Positions 40,619-47,679 of a stretch of DNA of 49,086 bases are shown here, in pieces. The notes below the pieces were generated by a model, which was not told where the DNA came from, ran no database searches, and worked only from the letters and a program-made list of their open reading frames with translations. Made by a program: the position numbers and the translations under genes. Each line of letters opens with the position of its first letter. Positions within the stretch are counted from its first letter, which is position 1. Source of the stretch: an uncultured Bacilli bacterium (GTDB lineage: Bacteria > Bacillota_I > Bacilli_A > RF39 > UBA660). The DNA lies in NCBI GenBank assembly GCA_947628965.1, contig CANRBV010000006.1, positions 1-49,086 on the forward strand, read 5' to 3'.

Positions 40619-41818
40619 ATGTATGAAGTAGAAATTAAACGTTTAGATGATCAAGGAAGAGGTATTGCTTTTATAGAAAATAAGATAACTTTTATTAAAA
40701 ATGCTTTGCCTCATGAAGTTGTTGAATGTAAAATTACCAAGAAAACCAAAAAATATAATTTAGGAGAAGTTATCGAATATAAGAAGAAAAATCAAAAAAG
40801 GGTCGATGCCAAGTGTCCTTATTTTTCTATTTGTGGTGGGTGTAGTTTAGAACATTTAGAATATCTAGATACATTAGAATTTAAAAAGGAGAAAGAAAAG
40901 CGTATTTTAGAAAAAGAACACATCCATTATCCCGAAATACAAGTGATAGAAAATGAAAATCCATATTTTTATCGTAATAAGCTTTCTTTGAAAATTATGA
41001 ATGGCGCTATTGGTTTTTATGAAGAAAATAGTCATACCCTTATTTCTATTGAACAATGTTTTCTAGCTCGTCCTTGTTTAAATGAAGCTATAAATGTTTT
41101 AAAAACATTTAGGATTACAAATGGGGAAGTGATTTTGCGTTGTAATACAAATGATGAAATTTTAATTGCTATTAAAACAAAAGATTCGTTAATAGTAAAT
41201 GAAGAAAACTTTGCAAGCGTTAAAATAGTAGGAATTGTTTTAAATGATCAATGTATTTATGGCCAACCTTATTTTTATGAACGAATTCATCATTTATTAT
41301 TTAAAATTAGTTATGATGCATTTTTTCAAGTCAATCCATTTATTGCCAGTCACTTATTTGAAGAAGTAGAAAAAAATATAAGTTCAACAAACACTGTACT
41401 CGATTTATATTCTGGTGTTGGTGTTCTTGGTCTTGTTGCTTCCAAGAAAGCAAAAAAAGTTATAAGCATTGAAATTATTAAAAATGCTGTTTTAGATAAT
41501 ATTGAAAATTGTAAATTAAATAAATGTAATAATATCTATCCTGTACTTGGCGATGCTAAAACAACCCTACCTAAAATAAAAGAAGATTTTGATACAATTT
41601 TTGTAGATCCTCCAAGAAAAGGATTGGATAAAAATTCTTTACAACTTTTATTGCAAAGCAAAACCAAAAAAATTATCTATATTTCCTGTGATCCATTTAC
41701 GCTTGCCAGAGATTTAAAAGAGTTACAAAGTGTTTATGAAATAAAAAAATTTATGCTATTTGATATGTTTAGTTATACGTATCATGTGGAAAGTTTATGT
41801 GTGTTAAAATTAAAATAA
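40619..41818 (+). CDS. rlmCD: 23S rRNA (uracil-5-)-methyltransferase, RumA/RlmCD type
   Basis: A 399-residue SAM-dependent m5U methyltransferase. An N-terminal TRAM domain (about 1-55) is followed by the Fe-S cysteine set C66-x5-C72-x2-C75 (CPYFSICGGC) with a fourth Cys in EQCFLARPC. The Rossmann domain follows with FFQVNPF, VLDLYSGVGVLGL, DPPRKGL and the catalytic ISCDPFTLARDL. In Bacillus one such enzyme modifies both U747 and U1939. The ATG at 40619 lies 6 nt after GAGGGTG. It diverges from the ger operon and a TATAAT (40597-40602) sits 16 nt upstream. Confidence 0.93.
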   Translation: MYEVEIKRLDDQGRGIAFIENKITFIKNALPHEVVECKITKKTKKYNLGEVIEYKKKNQKRVDAKCPYFSICGGCSLEHLEYLDTLEFKKEKEKRILEKEHIHYPEIQVIENENPYFYRNKLSLKIMNGAIGFYEENSHTLISIEQCFLARPCLNEAINVLKTFRITNGEVILRCNTNDEILIAIKTKDSLIVNEENFASVKIVGIVLNDQCIYGQPYFYERIHHLLFKISYDAFFQVNPFIASHLFEEVEKNISSTNTVLDLYSGVGVLGLVASKKAKKVISIEIIKNAVLDNIENCKLNKCNNIYPVLGDAKTTLPKIKEDFDTIFVDPPRKGLDKNSLQLLLQSKTKKIIYISCDPFTLARDLKELQSVYEIKKFMLFDMFSYTYHVESLCVLKLK

Positions 41819-41906
41819 ATCCTTACAAATAAAGGGAAAAAATCAACTATTTAGTTGTGTTAAAAAATAATCTTTATACATAATAAATTTCTAAAAAATT
41901 GTACTA

Positions 41907-41940
41907 AATGCTCACATAGTTATTGACTAATGTGAGTATT
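41907..41940. repeat. Long hairpin-forming inverted repeat
   Basis: CTCACAT-AGT (41911-41920) pairs with ACT-a-ATGTGAG (41926-41936) around TATTG, and flanking AATG/TATT extend the stem to about 14 bp with one bulge. No T run follows. Confidence 0.6.
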
Positions 41941-42124
41941 TAAGTTAAAAATAAAGTGAGTGATAAAAATGTTATATACACATAAAGCATTGTAAATGAA
42001 TATAAGTCAAATTATTAAGTAAAAAAAGCAGTAAAAGAGCAAAAAATTTTTAAGAGGTTGTCTGTCTAGGATATGTTTGAGTTTACCTTAAGTACTATGG
42101 TCTTTATTGATGAAATATAACATA

Positions 42125-42155
42125 ATGAACAGATTTATTTTTATTTTATGTTCAT
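42125..42155 (+). promoter_or_regulatory. Inverted repeat upstream of the nuclease gene
   Basis: ATGAACA (42125-42131) and TGTTCAT (42149-42155) are a perfect 7-bp inverted repeat about 24 nt centre to centre, ending 26 nt before the start codon at 42182. It may be an operator; no regulator is adjacent. Confidence 0.4.
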
Positions 42156-42181
42156 AATAAAACTTAGAAAGAGAGGAAATA

Positions 42182-43201
42182 ATGCGTAATTTAATAAAAA
42201 AAGATGAACGTTATGATGATTTTTCAATAGTTATTGAAATGATAGAAACCAGAAGAAATAATGCTTATAGAAAAGTAAATGAAGAATTGATATCTTTATA
42301 CTGGGATGTAGGGCGTTTTGTTAGTGAACAAATAGAGAGTAATAAATGGGGAAATAAGGTTGTTGATAATTTAGCAATGTTTATTAAAAATAAATACCCA
42401 ACTTTACAGGGCTTTAGCCGAAGAGGAATTTATAGAATGGTTCAATTCTACGAAACTTATAAAAATGATGAAATTGTGTCACCACTGGTGACACAATTAA
42501 GCTGGACTAATAATTTACTAATATTATCAAGCACTAAAACTAAAGAAGAAAGAGAATTTTATATTAAAATGGCTATTAAAAATAATTATTCCAAGGCTGA
42601 ATTAAATCGTCAACTTTCTACTGCATACTACGAAAGGTATATGTTATCCGATGGAAAAGCATTACCATCAACTACAAAAACTATTGACGAAGATGATTAT
42701 CCAAATACTAAATTATTAGATTTATATTCTTTAGAATTTTTAGATTTGCCAAATGAATATTCTGAAGCTGATTTAAGAAAAGCTATTATTAAAAATATGA
42801 AAAACTTTATTTTAGAAATAGGGAAATCTTTTACTTTTGTTGGAGAAGAATATAGAGTCCAAGTAGGCAATGAAGATTTTTTTATCGACTTGTTATTTTA
42901 TAACCGAGATTTATCTTGTTTAGTAGCTTTTGAATTAAAAGTTGGAAAATTTAAACCTGAATATGTTTCCAAAATGGATTTTTATTTAGAAGCTTTAGAT
43001 AGACAAGAAAAGAAAATTAATGAAAATCCAAGTGTAGGAATAATATTATGCGCTGATAAAGATGAAAAAGTAGTAGAATACGCTATGAGTAGAACAATGT
43101 CTCCAACAATGATTGCAGAATATAAATTAAAATTAATAGATAAGAAACTATTAGAAAATAAATTAAAAGAAATATCTATTTTAGTAGAAGGAACAAAATA
43201 G
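42182..43201 (+). CDS. DUF1016/YhcG-type PDDEXK nuclease
   Basis: A 339-residue protein of the YhcG family. The N-terminal DUF1016 helical domain (about 15-165) contains YRKVNEELISLYWDVGRFVSEQI, GFSRRGIYRMVQFYETY and QLSWTNNLLILSS. The C-terminal PDDEXK nuclease fold has VGNEDFFIDLLFYNRDLSCLVAFELKVGKFKPEYVSKMDFYL, where the Asp in FFID and ELK are the expected metal and catalytic residues. Family members are scattered by horizontal transfer, often near restriction or other defence genes; no such partner is present here. AGAGAGG precedes the ATG. Confidence 0.92.
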   Translation: MRNLIKKDERYDDFSIVIEMIETRRNNAYRKVNEELISLYWDVGRFVSEQIESNKWGNKVVDNLAMFIKNKYPTLQGFSRRGIYRMVQFYETYKNDEIVSPLVTQLSWTNNLLILSSTKTKEEREFYIKMAIKNNYSKAELNRQLSTAYYERYMLSDGKALPSTTKTIDEDDYPNTKLLDLYSLEFLDLPNEYSEADLRKAIIKNMKNFILEIGKSFTFVGEEYRVQVGNEDFFIDLLFYNRDLSCLVAFELKVGKFKPEYVSKMDFYLEALDRQEKKINENPSVGIILCADKDEKVVEYAMSRTMSPTMIAEYKLKLIDKKLLENKLKEISILVEGTK

Positions 43202-43296
43202 ATTAAATTCTATTTTATGATATAGTCAGTTATGATCAAACATATAAAATTCAATTATTCATAATGTATGAACTAGCCATTTAGAAAGCAGGGTTG

Positions 43297-43305
43297 TGTT
43301 ATAAA
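43297..43305 (+). promoter_or_regulatory. Extended -10 promoter
   Basis: TGTTATAAA, a TGn-extended -10-like element, is about 105 nt before the gene at 43412 and would put the long hairpin at 43325-43372 in its leader. Confidence 0.4.
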
Positions 43306-43324
43306 AAAATTAATATTAAAATCC

Positions 43325-43372
43325 ATTCCCTTTTGAACTAAAAAATATTAAAATTTTAGTTAGAAAGGGAAT
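43325..43372 (+). promoter_or_regulatory. Long leader hairpin
   Basis: The 19-nt arms ATTCCCTTTTGAACTAAAA (43325-43343) and TTTTAGTTAGAAAGGGAAT (43354-43372) pair at 17 of 19 positions around a 10-nt AT loop. No T run follows, so it is not a standard terminator. It could be a structured leader, an operator or the remnant of a small mobile repeat. Confidence 0.6.
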
Positions 43373-43411
43373 ACCTTACAAATATTTTAATAAAAAATAG
43401 GTGATAAACAT

Positions 43412-44176
43412 ATGAAAAATTATAATCTTTTATTTCAAGAAGAATTTTGTAATTCTCAAAATATTGATGAAACATTTGCTGAACTTTGTGATAAGAAAGG
43501 TCTAAAAGAGGGACTTGAGTATTTAAAAAAAATTGGTGCTACTTGGTATGATAAAGAGAATTATGAAATTTTGTATACAATTGCTACTTTTACAAAAAAG
43601 GATATAGATGAAAATGTTTTTCAAAGTTTAATAGAAAGAATTAAAAGTCAAAATGATACAAAAGAGGTAAAAATAGAGAAGGTAAATGATAAAAATGTTT
43701 CTCAACTTATTATTAATAAAGAAAATATTTCTATTATAGCAACTCCTTTATCAAAACTATTACCTGTTTCTTTAGAAATTTGTCCAGATTTAGAGGATGA
43801 TACAAGAGTGGGTACTTGCTTTACAAAGGCTCTAACCGTAGCAAGACATTTAGGACAAGATAATACGATTGTTACTGGATATTGTTATGGTTATAGTGAT
43901 AAATCTAGATTTTTACATAGTTTTGTAGAAACAACACTAAATGGAGAAGAGGTCGTTATTGATGGAACATTAAACGCCATTATCAATAAAGATGGTTACT
44001 ATACATTTCGTCATATAAAACCTTTAACTAAAATTTTAAATCAAACATTACAGGAAGATATGGAAAAATATTTGTATAAAATTAAAGAGTTTTCTCCAGA
44101 AGTATATTTTGTATTTCGTGATGAAATTATTAGAGACTTTGAAAAAAACGATGAATTATTCGATATAAAAAGATAG
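43412..44176 (+). CDS. Predicted papain/transglutaminase-like protein (Cys-His-Asp)
   Basis: A 254-residue protein of no family I can name. The second half has a probable cysteine triad in the order of transglutaminase-like folds: C136 in RVGTCFTKALTVARHL, H169 in FLHSFVET, and D184 in VVIDGTLNAI, separated by GYCYGYS strands. The spacing (33 and 15 residues) suits this fold. The first 120 residues are helical and acidic. No signal peptide or TM is present, so it is cytoplasmic. AGGTGAT precedes the ATG. It lies in the accessory patch after the nuclease gene but seems to have its own promoter and a long leader hairpin. Confidence 0.65.
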   Translation: MKNYNLLFQEEFCNSQNIDETFAELCDKKGLKEGLEYLKKIGATWYDKENYEILYTIATFTKKDIDENVFQSLIERIKSQNDTKEVKIEKVNDKNVSQLIINKENISIIATPLSKLLPVSLEICPDLEDDTRVGTCFTKALTVARHLGQDNTIVTGYCYGYSDKSRFLHSFVETTLNGEEVVIDGTLNAIINKDGYYTFRHIKPLTKILNQTLQEDMEKYLYKIKEFSPEVYFVFRDEIIRDFEKNDELFDIKR

Positions 44177-44178
44177 AC

Positions 44179-44325
44179 GTAAAGTATGATAGAAAAATAG
44201 CAGCCCTATTACCAATATTAGCTGGGATTTGTTTTTTTGTAAGTAGTTTCTTAAAAAAAGAAATATTTTATGTAGTCTTAGGTTTTTTATGGATCTTTAT
44301 TGGTATAAAAATAATAAAAAAATAA
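44179..44325 (+). pseudogene. Small two-TM membrane ORF without a normal start codon
   Basis: The frame reads VKYDRKIAALLPILAGICFFVSSFLKKEIFYVVLGFLWIFIGIKIIKK: a short basic start and two hydrophobic helices with a KK turn, like common small membrane proteins of Firmicutes. There is no ATG, GTG or TTG in frame at its beginning; the nearest candidate is an ATA at 44173 overlapping the previous stop. It is either a gene whose start was mutated or one translated from a non-standard start by coupling. A perfect terminator begins at its stop codon, which supports a real transcript end here. Confidence 0.45.
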
Positions 44326-44350
44326 TTCTTGTTGATTACAAGAATTTTTT
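44324..44350. terminator. Bidirectional Rho-independent terminator
   Basis: AATTCTTGT (44324-44332) pairs perfectly with ACAAGAATT (44338-44346) around TGATT, with a T run on the plus strand and an A/T-rich tail on the other. It lies between the convergent small ORF and the ZIP gene. Confidence 0.88.
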
Positions 44351-45149
44351 AACCTAGAGCAACATCTAATATCATCATGACGGAAAATCCAATTAAAGTA
44401 AATAAAGCCATTACATCTTTTTTCTTATTTGTTTGACTTTCTGGAATTAACTCTTCTACAACTACATAGATCATGGCACCTGCTGCAAAAGCAAGTAGAT
44501 AGGGTAGTAAAATACGTATTTTTATAACAAGGATTGCGCCAATAATACCAGAGATAGGTTCAACAATACCACTTAATTGTCCTAGAAAGAAAGCTTTATT
44601 ACGGCTCATTCCTTCACGGCGAAGTGGCATACTAACGGCAGTTCCTTCAGGAAAATTTTGAAGTCCAATTCCTAAAGCTAAAGTCCAAGCTGCAGCAAGT
44701 GTAGCTCCATCTAATCCATAAACAACTGAACCAAAGGCAACTCCGACGGCCATTCCTTCAGGAATATTGTGCAGGGTGATAGAAGAAATAAGCATAAAGC
44801 AACGTTTAAAACTACTTTTTCTTTCTTTTTTGTGGTGTATTTCAAAGACATCATAGATTTTATCTCCAACGAATAAAAGTAATCCTCCCAAGAAAAAACC
44901 AATGAACACAACAAGCCAAGCGGTTAAATTTAAATTTTGGGCCATGGTTATTGCAGGTGCTATTAAAGAAAAGAAAGAAGCCGCAATCATAACCCCACCA
45001 GCAAAACCAAGCATGCCATCCATTATATTTTTATTGATTTTCTTAAAAAAATAAACTAAAGCTGCCCCAATGGCTGTTATACTCCACGTAAATAAAGTGG
45101 CAATTCCAGCCTGAATTATAGGATGAAGATTTAGAAAAAAATTAATCAT
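44349..45149 (-). CDS. ZIP-family metal transporter
   Basis: A 266-residue membrane protein with about eight TM helices, related to ZupT/GufA zinc importers. TM4 has the metal site HNIPEGMAVGVAFG and TM5 has LQNFPEGTAVSMPLRREGMS, where the usual His of the second motif is replaced by Asn as in some family members. GQLSGIVEPISGIIGA follows. A short loop with HHKKE is between TM3 and TM4. It probably brings zinc or other divalent cations into the cytoplasm. AAGGAGTG lies 7 nt before the ATG. The gene is monocistronic. Confidence 0.93.
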   Translation of the reverse strand: MINFFLNLHPIIQAGIATLFTWSITAIGAALVYFFKKINKNIMDGMLGFAGGVMIAASFFSLIAPAITMAQNLNLTAWLVVFIGFFLGGLLLFVGDKIYDVFEIHHKKERKSSFKRCFMLISSITLHNIPEGMAVGVAFGSVVYGLDGATLAAAWTLALGIGLQNFPEGTAVSMPLRREGMSRNKAFFLGQLSGIVEPISGIIGAILVIKIRILLPYLLAFAAGAMIYVVVEELIPESQTNKKKDVMALFTLIGFSVMMILDVALG

Positions 45150-45205
45150 AGATTCACTCCTTACTTTTATAATCTATGAATTATTTTTAATTCGTCATGG
45201 GCTTA

Positions 45206-45214
45206 TGGTATAAT
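45206..45214 (+). promoter_or_regulatory. Extended -10 promoter of trmL
   Basis: TGGTATAAT, a TGn-extended perfect -10, ends 25 nt before the ATG at 45239; the -35 is weak. Confidence 0.55.
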
Positions 45215-45238
45215 AAAATAAGTTTAGGAGTGATTCGT

Positions 45239-45748
45239 ATGCTCAATGTTGTTTTATTTGAACCAGAAATACCAGGAAATACGGGAAATATTATGCGAAC
45301 TTGTGTCGCTACAAACACACACCTTCATTTAATAAAACCCCTCGGTTTTTCACTTGAAGATAAATATATTAAACGTAGTGGAGTAAATTATATTGAAAAT
45401 TGCCATTATACGGTGTATGAAAATATAGAAGATTTTTTTGCAAAAAATGAAGGAACTTATTACTTTTTAACTCGCTATGGACATAAACCACATACTAGTT
45501 TTGATTATAGCAATAAAAACGAAAACATTTATTTTTTCTTTGGTAAAGAAAGTACAGGAATTCCTCCTAAAATTTTAAAACCATACATTGACCATTGCAT
45601 GCGTATTCCGATGACTGATAAAGTACGTGCTCTAAATCTTTCCAATACCGTTGCCATTATGCTATATGAAGCCTTAAGACAACAAGATTATCGAGATTTA
45701 TTAAGAGAAGAACCTCATAAAAGTAAAAATTTTATTGAAGAATCTTAG
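45239..45748 (+). CDS. trmL: tRNA (cytidine/uridine-34-2'-O)-methyltransferase TrmL
   Basis: A SPOUT-class methyltransferase of 169 residues that methylates the wobble ribose of certain leucine tRNAs. The trefoil knot contains VVLFEPEIPGNTGNIMRTC, then HLIKPLGFSLEDKYIKRSGVNY, FFGKESTGIPPKIL and the SAM-binding IPMTDKVRALNLSNTVAIMLYEALRQ. The ATG at 45239 lies 8 nt after AGGAG; an open frame upstream (to 45197) spans the -10 box and is rejected. It is divergent from the ZIP gene. Confidence 0.95.
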   Translation: MLNVVLFEPEIPGNTGNIMRTCVATNTHLHLIKPLGFSLEDKYIKRSGVNYIENCHYTVYENIEDFFAKNEGTYYFLTRYGHKPHTSFDYSNKNENIYFFFGKESTGIPPKILKPYIDHCMRIPMTDKVRALNLSNTVAIMLYEALRQQDYRDLLREEPHKSKNFIEES

Positions 45749-45802
45749 TCTTTTTTTCCAAAAAAATACATATAGTTTACTAAAGTATTTGAAGGAGGAA
45801 AT

Positions 45803-46063
45803 ATGGAAATATTAAAAGTATCATCAAAATCAAATCCTAGTAAGGTAGCAGGAGCGATTGCAAATATTTATCGCGAAAGTAAAAGTGTTGAAATCCAAAC
45901 CATTGGGGCAGGAAGCTTAAACCAAGCTATAAAAGCTATTGCAATTGCAAGAGGATTTGTTGCTCCAAGTGGAGAAAATTTAGTCGTCATTCCCGCATTT
46001 AGTGATATTGTAATTAATGGAGAACAAAAAACTGCCATTAAATTAATTGTAGAAGCCAAATAG
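45803..46063 (+). CDS. spoVS: Stage V sporulation protein S
   Basis: An 86-residue Alba-like protein, the full family length. MEILKVSSKSNPSKVAGAIANI, VEIQTIGAGSLNQAIKAIAIARGFVAPSG and FSDIVINGEQKTAIKLIVEA are highly conserved stretches. In Bacillus SpoVS affects septum formation and later coat assembly; the mechanism is unclear. GAAGGAGG precedes the ATG and a terminator overlaps the stop, so it is monocistronic. A CATATAGT sequence upstream resembles a mother-cell -10, but no -35 was seen. Confidence 0.97.
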   Translation: MEILKVSSKSNPSKVAGAIANIYRESKSVEIQTIGAGSLNQAIKAIAIARGFVAPSGENLVVIPAFSDIVINGEQKTAIKLIVEAK

Positions 46064-46074
46064 AGCTTCTTTTT
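46051..46074 (+). terminator. Terminator overlapping the spoVS stop
   Basis: AGAAGC (46051-46056) pairs with GCTTCT (46065-46070) followed by a T run; the loop holds the UAG stop codon. Confidence 0.75.
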
Positions 46075-46131
46075 ATTTGACATTTTATTTTCCTTTTATT
46101 AAAATAGAACAAAAATGAATGAGGTGAAAAA

Positions 46132-46815
46132 ATGAAAAATTATACAACAAATGTAAAAGACGCTAAAACATTTATTAAAAACTATACAATTAAAGATAAT
46201 CTTATAACGATTCAATTAGCATTAGGAGAGGAAGAACATATACCTTATACAAAAGAAAATGAGCAAAAAATACTTGAAAGAATGGAAGAACAAGTAAGGA
46301 ATGCAGGAGAAAATATAGACAAGCTAAAAAAGGACGCTAAGGAAGCAAAAATAGAGCTTATTTATTTTGGAAAAATAGGTATTCTTTTTTTGGGTTTGGT
46401 TATTCTAACTCAATTGCTTTTTATTGGTCCTTTTGCTGCATTTACTATACCATTAAAATTGGCGCTTGTATGCAGTATATTTGCTCTTGTTTTAAATTCA
46501 TATGTTTTCTATGATGCTAAAAGTAAAGTAAAAGATTTTGAAAAAAATAAGCTTTATTTAGAGAGCAAAGAACAAATAGAAGAAAGTGATTTTAGCAAAA
46601 ATGGAAATCTTTTGAAAGAAATAAATGAGAAAACCAAGACAATGATGCAAGTTTCACCAAAAGAAAATATCAATATTAATACAATGAATAAAATAAAATA
46701 TAGGGAATTAAAACAAATTTTAGAAAATATCAAAAGAGAAAGAAATTTTGGATTTGACTATTCTCAAGTAGAAAAAAAAGAAGATAAAAAATTAGGAGAA
46801 CAAAAATTGAAATAG
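46132..46815 (+). CDS. Hypothetical two-TM membrane protein, 227 aa
   Basis: No family is recognised. The protein has a hydrophilic N-terminal domain with a coiled-coil-like stretch (about 43-75, KENEQKILERMEEQVRNAGENIDKLKKDAKE). Two adjacent TM helices follow at about 79-99 and 102-127, then a long charged cytoplasmic tail with helical segments. The short connection between the TM helices places both ends on the same side, probably inside. GAGGTG precedes the ATG. It lies between spoVS and a convergent pair of small unknown genes. Confidence 0.65.
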   Translation: MKNYTTNVKDAKTFIKNYTIKDNLITIQLALGEEEHIPYTKENEQKILERMEEQVRNAGENIDKLKKDAKEAKIELIYFGKIGILFLGLVILTQLLFIGPFAAFTIPLKLALVCSIFALVLNSYVFYDAKSKVKDFEKNKLYLESKEQIEESDFSKNGNLLKEINEKTKTMMQVSPKENININTMNKIKYRELKQILENIKRERNFGFDYSQVEKKEDKKLGEQKLK

Positions 46816-46873
46816 CCGCAGAAAAAATGTTAGAATTAGAAATAAGTTTAAAAAGAAATTTAAAATAAATAAA

Positions 46874-46900
46874 AAAGCATTCTATTATTTAGGATGCTTT
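46874..46900. terminator. Bidirectional terminator
   Basis: AAAGCAT (46874-46880) and ATGCTTT (46894-46900), extended inward by CTA/TAG with a mismatch. The minus strand has a clear T6 run. It overlaps the stop codon of the minus-strand gene at 46899. Confidence 0.75.
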
Positions 46901-47288
46901 ATTTAAGTAATGCCATCGCAATGATAAATCCAATATTTAAAAGCATGACTAGTATAATAATGGCACTTGCATAGCCAGCTTTATCTAATTTTCTTGTATA
47001 CACATTTTCTTCTTCATTATTTTTTTTCATCTTTTCTTGAAATTCTGTAAGTAATGCACTTTCTTGAGAAGATGGATTTTCTTTTACAGCTAAACTTGCT
47101 AATTTTCTCTTATAATTTGCATAAATACTCTCTGTAGCTGGTGAAATAAAAGAAGCATTTTCCTCACATCTCTTAATGAAATCTTCAAAAGTCTTTTTTT
47201 GATATATTTCTTTAGAAGTTAATTCTTCTAATTTTTCAAGAATAGCAAAATACTCATCGACCGTAATTAATTTATTTGATTCATTCAT
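46899..47288 (-). CDS. Hypothetical tail-anchored protein, 129 aa
   Basis: No family is recognised. Residues 1-100 are charged and helical (KLITVDEYFAILEKLEELTSKEIYQKKTFEDFIKRCEENASF...). One hydrophobic helix at about 106-128 (YASAIIILVMLLNIGFIIAMALL) ends the protein, giving the layout of a C-terminally anchored cytoplasmic protein. It overlaps the upstream 97-aa gene by 4 nt, so the two are translationally coupled and may interact. Confidence 0.65.
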   Translation of the reverse strand: MNESNKLITVDEYFAILEKLEELTSKEIYQKKTFEDFIKRCEENASFISPATESIYANYKRKLASLAVKENPSSQESALLTEFQEKMKKNNEEENVYTRKLDKAGYASAIIILVMLLNIGFIIAMALLK

Positions 47289-47578
47289 ATATTTTGAAGC
47301 CTCCTTGTTTTAATTTCTAATTCTTTTTCTTTTATTTCCATTGCTTCTACATGTAAACGTATTACTTCAAATAAGTCTTTGGCATCAATTTGATTCATAT
47401 TTTGAAAAAGAACGGGATTTAATAAAATATCTTGCATATAGATTTCACCAATATTAATCTTTTGATTTTGGTATGTAAGATAATTTCCATCTATATTTAA
47501 TAAGGCTAGTTTAGGATTATTTTCTTTCCAAGATGCTACATAAGCAGCATTAATCTCTATATTTGTTGTGCTACTCAT
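47285..47578 (-). CDS. Hypothetical protein, 97 aa
   Basis: A small soluble protein of no known family to me. The first half seems beta-rich (LALLNIDGNYLTYQNQKINIGEIYMQDILL) and the second half is a helix rich in Glu and Lys that may form a coiled coil (LFEVIRLHVEAMEIKEKELEIKTRRL). AAGGAGG precedes the ATG at good distance. It is the first gene of a two-gene unit with the tail-anchored protein and diverges from sufB. Confidence 0.65.
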   Translation of the reverse strand: MSSTTNIEINAAYVASWKENNPKLALLNIDGNYLTYQNQKINIGEIYMQDILLNPVLFQNMNQIDAKDLFEVIRLHVEAMEIKEKELEIKTRRLQNI

Positions 47579-47635
47579 ATTACATCCTCCTTATTATTAC
47601 AAAATTATTATAGCAAAATAACTTTTGAATTTCAA

Positions 47636-47664
47636 TTGTTTAAAGAAAGGTTTTGTTGTATAAT
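47636..47664 (+). promoter_or_regulatory. Sigma-A promoter of sufB
   Basis: TTGTTT (47636-47641), 17 nt, TATAAT (47659-47664). The leader to the ATG at 47680 is about 9 nt. Confidence 0.6.
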
Positions 47665-47679
47665 CGATTTGTGATGTTT

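Larger units (their letters stand above)
41819..42181. other. Gene-free spacer with two inverted repeats
   Basis: No credible gene lies in these 363 bases. A CAACTA-TT-TAGTTG palindrome at 41844-41857 follows rlmCD without a T run. Two further inverted repeats are listed separately. A nine-codon frame (41970-41996 region, MLYTHKAL) behind GAGTGA is too short to call. The region may be the scar of an insertion that brought the nuclease gene. Confidence 0.5.

Noticed and set aside
41970-41996. Eight-residue leader peptide behind GAGTGA
   Set aside because: It is too short to support without conservation or an attenuator structure.
42050-42075. GGTTGTCTGTCTAGG as a relic of the IS end
   Set aside because: The similarity to the IS terminus is only a few bases and the order of matching bases is not kept.
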